Assembly (NCBI RefSeq): GCF_001426545.1
Contig: NZ_LMEZ01000001.1
Coordinates: forward strand, 62,967 to 126,966
DNA: 64,000 nucleotides
Origin: Mycobacterium sp. Root135
Lineage (GTDB): Bacteria > Actinomycetota > Actinomycetes > Mycobacteriales > Mycobacteriaceae
Reading direction: 5' to 3'
Part shown: positions 1 to 8,854 of the stretch, piece after piece
How the letters are laid out: the number at the start of each line of letters is the position of its first letter
Numbering within the stretch: position 1 is the first letter of the stretch
Program-made: the position numbers and the translations under genes
Notes under the pieces: generated by a model
What the model saw: only the letters and a program-made list of their open reading frames with translations
The model's database searches: none
Told to the model about the DNA's origin: nothing

Positions 1-321
1 CCGGCCTACGACGAATCCTGGGACGAGATATTGCTGCAACGGCTCCGCGCCGCGGCACGGTCCGGCCGAACCCCCGACCGAGGGCCGATCGCCGAGCTGC
101 GACGCCACGACCAGGCCCATGCAACGGAGTACGCGACGACGCTGAGGGCGTGGCTCGAGGCGCTCGGGGATCCCGCGGCGGCGGGTCTTCGGCTGGGCAT
201 CCACGAGAACACCGTGCGATACCGCCTGCGCAAGATGGGTGACGTCACCGACCTGCCCCTGACCGACGCCCGCAAGCGGCTGGCCATGATGGTCGAACTC
301 GCCGCCGTCGACGCTGACTGA
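1..321 (+). CDS. PucR-family regulator, C-terminal fragment
   Basis: The reading frame is already open at base 1, so only about the last 106 residues of the protein are in the window. The fragment carries the C-terminal helix-turn-helix of PucR/CdaR-type regulators: a segment with GLRLGIHENTVRYRLRKM, followed by a short helix and the stop. In this family the HTH is at the extreme C-terminus, which agrees with the stop here. These proteins usually control nearby catabolic genes. The next gene, 133 bp downstream on the same strand, is an amino-acid-oxidase-like flavoprotein and is a plausible target (inference). The effector-binding part lies outside the window. Confidence 0.85.
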   Translation, partial: PAYDESWDEILLQRLRAAARSGRTPDRGPIAELRRHDQAHATEYATTLRAWLEALGDPAAAGLRLGIHENTVRYRLRKMGDVTDLPLTDARKRLAMMVELAAVDAD

Positions 322-454
322 CAGTAAGGGGCACCCCGTTGTCGAGCCTCGACAACGGGACCGCCCGTCATTGTCCGTCTGCCCCAAGTAATGGCACGCC
401 GCCCGCCGCACCATGGAGTCACAGACACACGACTTCGACGACGGAGGCAGCGAC

Positions 455-1717
455 ATGGGCGACGAGCGGATCGACGGGGGACCACGGTCGGCGATCGTGG
501 TCGGTGCGGGCATCGTCGGATTGTCGACGGCGTGGTTCCTGCAGGAGCGCGGGGTCGAGGTCACCGTCGTGGACGGCTGCGGTGTCGCGACCGGCGCCTC
601 CTGGGGTAACGCCGGCTGGGTGGCACCGGCACTGACGCTGCCCCTGAACTCCCCGGCGGTGCTGCGCTACGGCCTGCGCTCGCTGCGCGACCGCTCCGCG
701 CCCCTGCACATCCCGATGAGCGCCGACCGCGCACTGTGGCGCTTCCTCGTCCAGTTCGCCGCGAACTGCCGTCAGTCCGTCTGGGACCGCGCCATGAACG
801 CCAACGTGCCTCTCAACGAGGACTGCCTGGAGGCCTTCGACGTCCTGGTCGCCAACGGGGTCGACGCGCCGGTGACCGACGCGCCGATCACCGCGCTGTT
901 CCGCAGCGCCCACGACGCCGAACACCTGATGCGAGAACTACGCAGCCTCGCCGACGCCGGCCAGAGCCTGTCGGTCACCGAGCTCACCGGCGAAGCGCTC
1001 CGCGCCCAGGTGCCGCTCGCGTCGCGGGCGATCACCGCGGGCGTCAACGTCAACGGGCAGCGCTTCGTCGACCCGGGGCGTTTCGTGACGGCACTGGGAC
1101 GGGCGGTCGTCGACCGCGGCGCCACCCTGCTCACCAAGGACGTCAAGGACGTCGTCAGCTCTGGCCCCGGCGTCGTGGTTCAGCTTGCCGGCGGGCCGCC
1201 CCTGACCGCCGACACCGCCGTGATCGCCACCGGCGCCTGGTTGTCCCGACTGGCGGGCCCACGGTTGCGCGTGCCGGTGGGATCCGGTCGCGGCTACTCG
1301 TTCACCGTTCCCGTCGACCGTCCGCTGCCCGGACCCGTCTACCTGCCGGACGTCCGGGTGGCGTGCACTCCTTACCGCGACGGCCTGCGCGTGGCAGGCA
1401 CGATGGAGTTCCGCGCCCCGCACCACCCCGTCGTCGCCGACCGAGTCAGCGCGATCGTCGCCTCCGCGAGCCCGCTGCTCGACGGCGTTCGGTGGGACGA
1501 GCGCAGCGACGTCTGGGTGGGTCCGCGTCCGGTCACCCCCGACGGTCGCCCCGTGATCGGTGAACTGTCGCCACACGTGTACGTGGCCGGGGGCCACGGC
1601 ATGTGGGGACTCGCCCACGGTCCGGTGACGGGACGCCTTCTCGCCGAACAGATCACCACCGGCAAGCAACCCGAAGTGCTGCGGCCCTTCGATCCGCGGC
1701 GACGCGCCGTCGCCTGA
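455..1717 (+). CDS. FAD-dependent D-amino acid dehydrogenase-like oxidoreductase (DAO/DadA family)
   Basis: About 420 residues. The N-terminus has the FAD-binding fold GAGIVGLSTAWFL followed by an acidic strand end, then GASWGNAGW, typical of DadA-type enzymes that contact the flavin. The C-terminus has the family signature PVTPDGRPVIGEL and a GGHGMWGL block closing the FAD site. The enzyme probably oxidises an amine or D-amino acid to an imino acid, passing electrons to the respiratory chain or oxygen; the substrate cannot be read. The start at 455 is preferred over the in-frame ATG at 413 because a GGAGG at 443-447 sits 7 nt upstream. The preceding PucR-type regulator may control it. Confidence 0.85.
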   Translation: MGDERIDGGPRSAIVVGAGIVGLSTAWFLQERGVEVTVVDGCGVATGASWGNAGWVAPALTLPLNSPAVLRYGLRSLRDRSAPLHIPMSADRALWRFLVQFAANCRQSVWDRAMNANVPLNEDCLEAFDVLVANGVDAPVTDAPITALFRSAHDAEHLMRELRSLADAGQSLSVTELTGEALRAQVPLASRAITAGVNVNGQRFVDPGRFVTALGRAVVDRGATLLTKDVKDVVSSGPGVVVQLAGGPPLTADTAVIATGAWLSRLAGPRLRVPVGSGRGYSFTVPVDRPLPGPVYLPDVRVACTPYRDGLRVAGTMEFRAPHHPVVADRVSAIVASASPLLDGVRWDERSDVWVGPRPVTPDGRPVIGELSPHVYVAGGHGMWGLAHGPVTGRLLAEQITTGKQPEVLRPFDPRRRAVA

Positions 1718-1815
1718 CCGTCCTACCTTCGCCCACCTCGGGCGCTGCGAGTCGTCAGGGGCGGCGCAACCGTTCACCGCCCGCCCCTGACGGCAACCCA
1801 CGAAAGGAACCTCGA

Positions 1816-2328
1816 ATGACGACCATGACCGACCGCGTGTGGATATCGGCGGGCGCCCACGAGCGGCTGCAACGGGAGTTCGACACCCTGCGCGAACTGT
1901 GTGCCAGCGCTCCCGGCGACCAGGACGCCGACGAGAATGCCATCGCCGTCAAGCGCGCCCGCCAAGCCCGCATCCAACGAATTCACGACCTGCTGCTGAA
2001 CGCGGTCGTCGGCGAGGATCCGCCCGACGACGGGATCGCCGAACCAGGAATGGTGGTCACGGTGCGGTACGGCGACACCGGTGGCGTGGAGACGTTCCTG
2101 CTCGGCGTGCGTGGCGCCGAACACGGCGACCTAGAGGTCTATTCGGTCCAGTCGCCGCTGGGGGCGGCGATCGTCGGCGCCCGCGCGGGGGAGAGACGCA
2201 CTTACGGTCTGCCCAACGGCGCCGACCTCTCCGTCACGATGGTGACCGCAGTGCCGTACGGCCTGCACACCGACGAAAGTGACGCAGCTGGAAGTGCCGC
2301 AGCCGTCCTCGACATGCCGAACCGTTGA
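1816..2328 (+). CDS. GreA/Rnk-like transcription elongation factor-type protein
   Basis: 170 residues. An N-terminal helical stretch (ERLQREFDTLREL, then an Arg/Lys-rich helix) is followed by a C-terminal beta domain with the GreA/GreB FKBP-like pattern: GMVVTVRYGDTGGVETFLLG, then SPLGAAIVGARAGERRTY. It resembles mycobacterial Rv3788-type proteins related to Rnk and Gre factors, which bind the RNA polymerase secondary channel. Whether it cleaves backtracked RNA or only regulates is not visible. The ATG at 1816 is preceded by AAAGGAA at 1803-1809, which decides it against the longer upstream frame. No functional link with its neighbours is evident. Confidence 0.75.
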   Translation: MTTMTDRVWISAGAHERLQREFDTLRELCASAPGDQDADENAIAVKRARQARIQRIHDLLLNAVVGEDPPDDGIAEPGMVVTVRYGDTGGVETFLLGVRGAEHGDLEVYSVQSPLGAAIVGARAGERRTYGLPNGADLSVTMVTAVPYGLHTDESDAAGSAAAVLDMPNR

Positions 2329-2653
2329 CGGGCAGGTAAGTTGCGTCTCGCGGGGCTGCGGTGACGTGGCCTGCGGCCCCGCCCTCAAACGGTCGCCGGC
2401 GGCCGCCCCCGGCTGCGGTGCTCGACCCCCCAACGTTCGCGGGTGGCAAACGACGCCCCGAGATCATCACAGCCGTCAGCGGTTTGCTGTAAACGGATTT
2501 GGTCTACCCATCGGATGGCGAAGGCAGTCAGGGCAGATTGCGTCCGATCGACCACCTTCGACAGGCAAGGGGTGAGGCAATTCGACGTGCCTGCAGGGGA
2601 GGTCGGGCGTCTCGCTCCCCCTTGCCGCCCCACCGCGCGTTGTCGCGGTTCCT
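2329..2653. other. Intergenic stretch without a recognised gene
   Basis: The 423 bp between the GreA-like gene and the secreted protein at 2752 contain only weak open frames without ribosome binding sites. No RNA or repeat was recognised in 2329-2653; a promoter follows at 2654-2682. Confidence 0.5.
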
Positions 2654-2682
2654 TTGCCAACGGCCGGCGCGATGCGTATACG
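2654..2682 (+). promoter_or_regulatory. Candidate SigA-like promoter of the secreted-protein gene at 2752
   Basis: TTGCCA at 2654-2659 and TATACG at 2677-2682 are separated by 17 nt, an ideal spacing for a housekeeping promoter. The -10 lies inside a perfect 10-nt palindrome, GCGTATACGC at 2674-2683, which could be an operator or chance. Transcription would begin near 2689, leaving a leader of about 60 nt before the ATG at 2752. Confidence 0.5.
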
Positions 2683-2751
2683 CTTCGTCGGTCGAGGACC
2701 GCTGAGAAGCACGCGAAGTCCCTCGAGACGAACGAACTCAAGGGGACGGCG

Positions 2752-4137
2752 ATGGGGCGGCACAGCAGATCCAGCCATGCACCACGGCACGCGGCGGTCG
2801 CCGATGCGGGCGCGGCGAACTACGTCGGCCGAATCGGGGCATTGGCGCTGGCACTGGGCATCGGCGCGGCAGTCGCCGGTGGCGCCGGAGTCGCCAACGC
2901 CGAGGGGACCACCGGCACCGACGGTCCCGCGAGCGGCAGCAGCTCCCAAACGGCCAAGACGTCCCAGACGACCAAGACGTCCCAGACGACCGAGGGCGCG
3001 GGCGCGGGCGAGGCAATCTCCGGCGGGACGTCCGCGGCTGACTCACCCGAATCTCCCGACGCCGAGTCGACCCGACCACCCACCCGCAAGCCGGGTTTCG
3101 GCAACGGCCGGGCGATCAAGCATTCGTCCCCCGTGGCGACCGTCACCGCGCCTACCAAGGAGGCGCCGGCCACGACCGCCGTCACCGGTTCACCGGCAGC
3201 ATCCAAGAGCACCTCGACGACGCGCACCGGCGGCGCGCCGGTGGCTCCGGGACAGGTCGTGCTCGGGGCGCTTCAGCTGATTCGTCGCGAGATCGAGGGC
3301 GCCACCTCGCTGGTCAAGCCCGCCGCCGCGGTCACCACCGTTCAACCCAATGCAGCCGCGCCCGTGGCCGCACCCGGCGTGCCACGCCCCACCGACGTCG
3401 CGCACACCGTGTACGGCGACATCGGGGCCTGGCTGCTCCAACCCAACGGGAAGATCTCGAACTTCGGCGGAGTTCGGCACGGCGGCAAGACGGTCCTCGA
3501 ACCCGTCAACGTCATCATCCTCGACCCGACGTCCAAGAGCTCCGCGGAATCCGCCGCCCGGCTCGACGCCGCGATGACTCGAGCCGGTTTCCCTGCCCAA
3601 CCCATTCACAGCACCGGCTTCTCCGGAATCATCAACGGCGCCGTCTACGGTCAGAAGCCCACCGGCTTCCTCCAGGCGTTCTCCGACAACTTCTTCCTGG
3701 TCCCCAACGACCACGGCCGGATGTTCGGGGCCGCTCCCGCAGCCAACGGTGCGGGTTACGTGTGGTCGGGGGCGTTCAGCACCGAACAGCTCAACCCCGC
3801 CAACCCCTTCACCCACGAGTACGTCTCGTCCGACAAGGCTCGCGCGGCGCTGGCTCGTCGGCTCGTCGCCAGCGGCGCCGCGACCGTGGTCGGTGTCGTC
3901 CCGCTCGGCAACGCCTACGACGACGGCACCTTCACCACCGGCGACCACGACGGCTATGCCGTTGTCCTGCAACTGACTCCGGGCGTGGTCGCGGTACTGC
4001 CCAGGGGCGGCGTGCTGGGTTCCGCGTGCGGACACGTCGACGACCTGCCCGGCCCCGTGGGTCGGCAGCTAGCCACCGGCGTATGCGTCGTCGCGGCGCA
4101 GGTGTCCACCGCCCTCGGGTTGCGCTCGGTCATCTGA
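2752..4137 (+). CDS. Secreted mycobacterial protein of unknown function
   Basis: 461 residues; function not recognised. After about 25 polar residues comes a hydrophobic stretch rich in Gly/Ala (IGALALALGIGAAVAGGAG) ending in VANAEG, a likely signal peptide. A low-complexity Ser/Thr/Pro/Ala linker follows up to about residue 220, then a compact domain of about 230 residues beginning near VYGDIGAWLLQPNGK. That domain holds several His/Asp clusters, including FLVPNDHGRMFG and TTGDHDGY. The ATG at 2752 has AGGGGA at 2741-2746. The linker contains a perfect 18-bp tandem repeat. Long-leader secreted proteins of this type are common in environmental mycobacteria. Confidence 0.65.
   Translation: MGRHSRSSHAPRHAAVADAGAANYVGRIGALALALGIGAAVAGGAGVANAEGTTGTDGPASGSSSQTAKTSQTTKTSQTTEGAGAGEAISGGTSAADSPESPDAESTRPPTRKPGFGNGRAIKHSSPVATVTAPTKEAPATTAVTGSPAASKSTSTTRTGGAPVAPGQVVLGALQLIRREIEGATSLVKPAAAVTTVQPNAAAPVAAPGVPRPTDVAHTVYGDIGAWLLQPNGKISNFGGVRHGGKTVLEPVNVIILDPTSKSSAESAARLDAAMTRAGFPAQPIHSTGFSGIINGAVYGQKPTGFLQAFSDNFFLVPNDHGRMFGAAPAANGAGYVWSGAFSTEQLNPANPFTHEYVSSDKARAALARRLVASGAATVVGVVPLGNAYDDGTFTTGDHDGYAVVLQLTPGVVAVLPRGGVLGSACGHVDDLPGPVGRQLATGVCVVAAQVSTALGLRSVI
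2954..2989 (+). repeat. Two perfect 18-bp tandem repeats in the linker of the secreted protein
   Basis: CCAAGACGTCCCAGACGA occurs at 2954-2971 and again at 2972-2989, encoding a repeated Lys-Thr-Ser-Gln-Thr-Thr unit. It is in frame and expands the disordered linker, so copy number could vary between strains by slippage. Confidence 0.9.
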
Positions 4138-4230
4138 GGCCCATCTCGGCGTTACCCCGCTCGCACCGGCCTGGTTGGCCATAATGGCGCTGCGGACGGC
4201 TCGCGTCCGCCGAACTGGGGGACACTGCCC

Positions 4231-5022
4231 GTGATCTGGCTGCTACAGATGCCCGCCCCGCTACTCGGGTTCCTCGCCGTGTCCGTCGTGGTCGGGTTGT
4301 CGGTCGGCGGACTGATCGTCTTCCGAAAGCTGGTGTCGCACACCAGGCTCGAGAGTGCGAATCTGGTGTCCTCGCAGGTCTTCCAACTTGCCGGCGTGTT
4401 GTACGCGGTGCTGGTGGCGTTCCTGGTGGTCGTGGTGTGGGAACAGTTCGGTGACGCCGAGGACGCCACCCAGGCCGAGGCCAGCGCCATCGCGGAGCTG
4501 CTCAGGGACTCCGTCGCGATTCCACCCACGGACCGGGCGGAGGTTCAGCGGAGCCTCATCGCCTACACCAGGGACGTGATCGACGACGAACTACCCCGGA
4601 TGCGACGTGGGGAGACCATCGAGGAGGAATCCGGCCCGATGACCGACGTCTGGTCGGCCTACCTGAGCGTTCAACCGCAGAGCCGCAACGAGATTGCGTT
4701 CTTCGACCACGACATCGTCAAGTTGAACGACCTGAGCGCCAACCGCAAGATGCGGGTGACGGCCGGTGACGCGGCGGTTCCCGGCGAACTCTGGGTGCTG
4801 CTGATCGGCGGCGGCGCCGTGGTGATGGCGTTCACGTTCCTCTTCGGCACCCGCGACCTCGTCGTGCACGCCTGCGCGGTCGGCTTGACCGCCGGCCTGA
4901 TGGGTTTCGTGATCTACCTGATCTTCGCGCTAGAGCATCCGTTCGTCGGTGCGCTGTCGGTCCCACCCGACCCGTACGTCAACGTGCTTCAGACGTGGGA
5001 ACACCAGCGGCCCAACCCCTGA
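4231..5022 (+). CDS. DUF4239-type (bestrophin-like) membrane protein
   Basis: 263 residues. Two hydrophobic segments lie near the N-terminus (starting LLQMPAPLLGFLAVSVVVGL and FQLAGVLYAVLVAFLVVVVW) and two near the C-terminus (WVLLIGGGAVVMAFTFLF and GLTAGLMGFVIYLIFAL). Between them is a soluble, acidic helical loop. This layout, with WEQFGDAEDATQAEASAI after TM2, matches the DUF4239 family, often compared with bestrophin channels; the transported species is unknown. The GTG at 4231 is preceded by GGGGGAC at 4216-4222. It appears to be a single-gene unit between a secreted protein and a convergent gene. Confidence 0.7.
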   Translation: MIWLLQMPAPLLGFLAVSVVVGLSVGGLIVFRKLVSHTRLESANLVSSQVFQLAGVLYAVLVAFLVVVVWEQFGDAEDATQAEASAIAELLRDSVAIPPTDRAEVQRSLIAYTRDVIDDELPRMRRGETIEEESGPMTDVWSAYLSVQPQSRNEIAFFDHDIVKLNDLSANRKMRVTAGDAAVPGELWVLLIGGGAVVMAFTFLFGTRDLVVHACAVGLTAGLMGFVIYLIFALEHPFVGALSVPPDPYVNVLQTWEHQRPNP

Positions 5023-5030
5023 CGCGCGGA

Positions 5031-5939
5031 TCACCCGCCGAACGTCGACACCCCCGAGGGCGTCACCTCGAAGGCGTGCACCGCACCGTTGAACGTGGCC
5101 GTACACGCCACCCCGCCGTAGATCGCCATGCAGATCGAGTCGATGCCGTGGACGCGATGGCCGACGGGTAGTTGCTTCACCGGGCCGGGATACCGCGGCG
5201 TCGTGAACTTCGGGGCGTCGGTGCGGCGGATGCCGGCCGCGCCGGGCAGCTGTGCGTACACCTCGTTCTCGCCGCCGAGCACGAGCGGTAATGGCCCGTC
5301 GCAACCGATTTCACCACCGCTGAACACGATCATCGAACAGGTGAGACCGCCATCGACGGTGAACACCGGAAAGAGGTTCTTCGCGCCCTGGCCGACGATG
5401 TATGTCTCGTCGCCCACGACGAAGTCGTTCGGGTCCGGGAAGCCCGGCGGCAGTCCGGCAGTTCTGGGGCCGACGCCGGTTCCGTTGGGAGACACCACCA
5501 TCCACTGCGATGCAGGCTGGCCCTTGATGCACGCGGTGAACGACCCTGCGCCGACGGCGCATTCGAAGTCCTCGAAGACGATCTTCTGACCCTCGCGCAA
5601 CAGGGGGGCGGCATTTCCGGTGGACTTCACGAAGCGATGGTTGGCGGTCGCGAGCAGGCCCCGGGTGCTGGCGTCGGGGCTCAGGGCAATCTCGTTGACC
5701 TCGTCTGGCGTGCCGGGTAGGCGTCCGTCGCACCCCGCGGCGCCGCGGGCCGGCTGAATCGCACAGAGCAGACCGTCAGGGGTCTGGAAGTACACCTCGT
5801 TGCCCATGACGAAGGGGTACGTCGACACCGTGGCGTAGCCGCTCAGATCGGGCATTGCCTGCGCGTCGGCACCGGCGGGAGCGGTGGGCGACACCAGGAC
5901 GCCGACCAGGACGGTGAGAAGAATGAGTAACGGACGCAT
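5031..5939 (-). CDS. Secreted protein of unknown function
   Basis: 302 residues with a signal peptide (MRPLLILLTVLVGVLVSPTA, cleavage near AGADAQA). The mature part has paired cysteines spread along its length and repeated short motifs: CAIQPARGAAGCDG, CSMIVFSGGEIGCDG, CMAIYGGVACTATF. This suggests two or three copies of a small disulfide-bonded beta module. No catalytic motif was recognised. The ATG at 5939 is preferred over TTG at 5948 because, read on the minus strand, TACATT lies 7 nt before it, a leaderless arrangement, and the signal peptide then starts at once. Confidence 0.65.
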   Translation of the reverse strand: MRPLLILLTVLVGVLVSPTAPAGADAQAMPDLSGYATVSTYPFVMGNEVYFQTPDGLLCAIQPARGAAGCDGRLPGTPDEVNEIALSPDASTRGLLATANHRFVKSTGNAAPLLREGQKIVFEDFECAVGAGSFTACIKGQPASQWMVVSPNGTGVGPRTAGLPPGFPDPNDFVVGDETYIVGQGAKNLFPVFTVDGGLTCSMIVFSGGEIGCDGPLPLVLGGENEVYAQLPGAAGIRRTDAPKFTTPRYPGPVKQLPVGHRVHGIDSICMAIYGGVACTATFNGAVHAFEVTPSGVSTFGG

Positions 5940-6030
5940 CACGTGCAATGTAGGCGAATCCGACCCGACGGCCCAAAATTCACGTAGTCCTACTCATCCA
6001 CCGCAGCCGTTTGCCCGGCATGCTGGGACC

Positions 6031-7341
6031 ATGGCACAGACCAAGTCGACCACCGGCGCGCCCACGGTCGCCGACGACTCCGCACCCGTCCGAGACCGCG
6101 CAGTCGACGTCGCCCGGCTCGGCGCTCTCGTCGTGGTGATGTTCGGGCACTGCGCGCTCCTGCTCGCCACCATCGGCCCCGGCGGTCTGCGCATCGGCAA
6201 CCTGCTTGGCGAGCTGCCCGCGATCGCCCCGATCACGTGGATCGTGCAGGTCATGCCACTGTTCTTCTTGGCGGGCGGTGCCGCGGGCGCCTACGGCTGG
6301 CGGCCGGGAACGGCGTGGGGCACCTGGCTGTTCACCCGAAGCCAGCGACTGTGCCGCCCGGTGTTCTGGTATCTCGCGGCATGGGTGCTCGGACTGCTGG
6401 TGACCCGGCTGGTACTCGGAGCCGAGTCCGCGGCGGGGCTGGGGCGCGAATCCGTCGCCCTGCTGTGGTTCCTCGGCGTGTACCTGGTGGTGCTCGCCTT
6501 CGTCCCCGCCATGACCCGGCTGCGGTCCGGGCGCGCGGTCGCCCTCGTCGTGGCTGCCCTTCTCGTCGCCTCGGCGGGGATGGACGCGATCCGGCTCGCC
6601 GTCGGCGCACCCGAAGCCGGGGTGGCCAACTTCCTCTTCGTTTGGCTGATACCGGTGGTGATCGGCGTGGCCTACGCCCGCAACCTCGTCAACCCACGGG
6701 CGGCGCTCGCAGCGGCGGTCGTCGCATTCGCCGCCGCGATCGTAGCCGTCGCCCTCGGGCCCTATGAGGTCTCCCTGGTCGTGACGGGCGCCGAGCGGCT
6801 GTCCAACGTGTCGCCGCCCACGCTGCTGCTCGCACTGCACTGCACCTGGATGTCGTGCGCGTTCGTCCTCGCCGCCGGCGCCATCCGCCGCTGGGCCGCG
6901 CGGCCGAGGGTCTGGCGCGCCGTCGCACTCGGCAACGGGGGAGCGATGACGCTCTACCTCTGGCACATTCCCGCGATCGCCGTGGCCACGTTTGCGCTGC
7001 ACGCGGTCGGCGTCGACGCCTACGACGTGCACGAACCCGGGTTCTGGGGCCGCCTCGCGCTGCGGGCCGCCGTGTTCGCCGTCGTCATGGCGCTGACGTT
7101 CGCGCTGCTGTCGCCGTTGGAGCATCGCCGGCTTCCGTGGTGGGACGCCCCGGCCCGGGCAACGGGCGTCCGGTCGGCGGCCGCGGGCGTGCTGGTGGGG
7201 CTGGCGGGCATCGCCCTGCTGCTGATGGCCAAGGACGGGCTCGCCGGCGTCGAGGGCTGGTCGGCACTCGGGGCGTTCGTCGCGGCGACGGCAGCCGCCA
7301 GGACCTGCGCGGTCGTCAGAACCGCAGGCTCGAGTACATGA
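6031..7341 (+). CDS. Acyltransferase 3 family integral membrane protein
   Basis: 436 residues with about ten hydrophobic segments. The N-terminus has the family pattern RAVDVARLGALVVVMFGHCALL, containing the Arg and His expected in acyltransferase-3 proteins, which move acyl groups onto sugars or lipids at the membrane. Later LYLWHIPAI matches the conserved motif near the C-terminal helices. The acceptor is unknown. The start at 6031 has CATGCT ending 6 nt upstream, compatible with a leaderless transcript; the longer upstream frame has no supporting signal. The 3' end overlaps the convergent flavoprotein gene by 26 bp. Confidence 0.8.
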   Translation: MAQTKSTTGAPTVADDSAPVRDRAVDVARLGALVVVMFGHCALLLATIGPGGLRIGNLLGELPAIAPITWIVQVMPLFFLAGGAAGAYGWRPGTAWGTWLFTRSQRLCRPVFWYLAAWVLGLLVTRLVLGAESAAGLGRESVALLWFLGVYLVVLAFVPAMTRLRSGRAVALVVAALLVASAGMDAIRLAVGAPEAGVANFLFVWLIPVVIGVAYARNLVNPRAALAAAVVAFAAAIVAVALGPYEVSLVVTGAERLSNVSPPTLLLALHCTWMSCAFVLAAGAIRRWAARPRVWRAVALGNGGAMTLYLWHIPAIAVATFALHAVGVDAYDVHEPGFWGRLALRAAVFAVVMALTFALLSPLEHRRLPWWDAPARATGVRSAAAGVLVGLAGIALLLMAKDGLAGVEGWSALGAFVAATAAARTCAVVRTAGSST

Positions 7342-8785
7342 CCCCGTGCGGGTCGCACCGCCGACGGATGGCCGCCAGGCGTGGCAGGTTCGGCCCGAAG
7401 TAGCGCGCCGCAGGGGTCGACGGCTCGAGGTAGTTGACGTATCCGCCGGCCGAATGGTCGCCCAGCGCTGCGTGCGCCGCGGTCAGCCAGCGGTCCGCCG
7501 CGTCGGTGAGCTCAGGGGTGGGTGTTTCGACGTACCACTGCACGTTCGCCGCGTGGCGCCGCCAGGGAAACGCGGTGGCGGCCGGGTCGACGTCGCCGAT
7601 CGCCCCGTCGAGCGACTCGACCACCGCCGTCGCCGCACCGCCAGCCCGCGGCCAGGCCGAGGTCGCCGCGACGATCGACTCGGCCGCCGCCGGTGTCATC
7701 CGCGTCACGACGTCGGAGCCCGCGACGAACGCCCGCGGTCGCACCGCGTCGGGTCCGCCGCCGAAGTACGCGACGACGCCCAGGTGGTCGAACGTCCGGA
7801 TGGTCTGGCCGACGGTGGGCACGCCGATCGTCGCCAGGACGCCTGCGGCCCGAGCAGGTCCGTCACCGGCCGGCGTGGCCAGCACCACCGAGCAGCGTCC
7901 ACGTCCCGGGCCGACGGTGAGGTTCACCATGCCCCACACCGCGCGATCCGCCGCCACGAGCCACTCGTGCCAGCCGACGAGCACCCGTGCGGCGGCGTCC
8001 TCTCCGAAGACCAGGGTGACGACGTCGCGGCCGGTGGTCGGGAACGTGTCGAAGGTGAACGACGTCACGACGCCGTTGTCGGCGCCGCCGCCGCGCAGAG
8101 CCCAGAACAGGTCGGCGTCGTCGCGTGGGGAAGCGGTGACCGTCTCGCCGCCGGGGAGGACGACCGTCGCGGAGACGAGTGCGTCGCACGTCAGCCCGTA
8201 CCTGCGGGCGTCGGCGCCGAGCCCACCACCCAACGTCAATCCGGCGACCCCTACCGACGGACAGCTACCGGTGGGGATGGACCGGCCAAAGGCGTTGAGC
8301 GCGTTCTGAATCGAGCTGATGTCCGCCGCGGGGGACACCGTCACCCGTCCGGTGCGGTCGTCGTAGGTGACCCCGCCGGGAAGGCGGCGTAGGTCGACCA
8401 CCAGCGTGGCGTCCGCCGTCGATGCACCCACGTAGGAGTGGCCGCCGCTTCGGGCGGTGACCGCGACGCCGTTGGACGAGGCGAACCGCAGGGCGGCGCG
8501 AACGTCCTCGACCGAGGTGACCGTGACGACGGCGGCCGGCGTCGACCCGGCGAAGCGGCTGTTGAAGACGTTCTTGGCCGCCGGGTAGCCACCGTCGCCA
8601 CGGAGGACGACCGCTCCGTCGACCGCGGCGGCGAGCGCAGGCCAGTCCGGACCCGAGGGGGCCGGCTCGGCCGGTGTCGGCGCAGGCGCGGACGCCGTCG
8701 TCGCCCCGCACGCCCCCAGGACCGCCGTCGCCACCGCGCCGAGCGCGCCGCGAACGAAGACCTGCCGGGGGAGTTCTCTGGTCAT
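7316..8785 (-). CDS. FAD-binding BBE-like oxidoreductase, putative lipoprotein
   Basis: 489 residues. The N-terminus has two arginines, a hydrophobic run and a lipobox LGAC with Cys26, so the protein is probably exported and lipid-anchored. A VAO/PCMH FAD-binding domain follows, with ARSGGHSYVG holding His116, the residue that covalently binds FAD in berberine-bridge enzymes. TGSCPSVGVAGLTLGGGLG has Cys175 where bicovalent members attach the flavin a second time. The C-terminus ends in the BBE segment (RRRCDPHGVMYSSLRF). It likely oxidises a sugar or alcohol using oxygen. Divergent from tex; the 3' end overlaps the acyltransferase gene. Confidence 0.85.
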   Translation of the reverse strand: MTRELPRQVFVRGALGAVATAVLGACGATTASAPAPTPAEPAPSGPDWPALAAAVDGAVVLRGDGGYPAAKNVFNSRFAGSTPAAVVTVTSVEDVRAALRFASSNGVAVTARSGGHSYVGASTADATLVVDLRRLPGGVTYDDRTGRVTVSPAADISSIQNALNAFGRSIPTGSCPSVGVAGLTLGGGLGADARRYGLTCDALVSATVVLPGGETVTASPRDDADLFWALRGGGADNGVVTSFTFDTFPTTGRDVVTLVFGEDAAARVLVGWHEWLVAADRAVWGMVNLTVGPGRGRCSVVLATPAGDGPARAAGVLATIGVPTVGQTIRTFDHLGVVAYFGGGPDAVRPRAFVAGSDVVTRMTPAAAESIVAATSAWPRAGGAATAVVESLDGAIGDVDPAATAFPWRRHAANVQWYVETPTPELTDAADRWLTAAHAALGDHSAGGYVNYLEPSTPAARYFGPNLPRLAAIRRRCDPHGVMYSSLRF

Positions 8786-8854
8786 GGCCTGCTGATTTGA
8801 CCACACGGGCGTTGCCCACCGGGTTACGTCGGGGGCATTGGGTAGGGTCTCGGC

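Noticed and set aside
413..454. Upstream in-frame ATG of the DadA-like gene
   Set aside because: GGAGG at 443-447 sits at the right distance for the ATG at 455, and the FAD motif then begins normally.
2674..2683. GCGTATACGC palindrome as an operator
   Set aside because: It is only 10 nt and coincides with a -10 hexamer, so it was kept as part of the promoter rather than called an operator.
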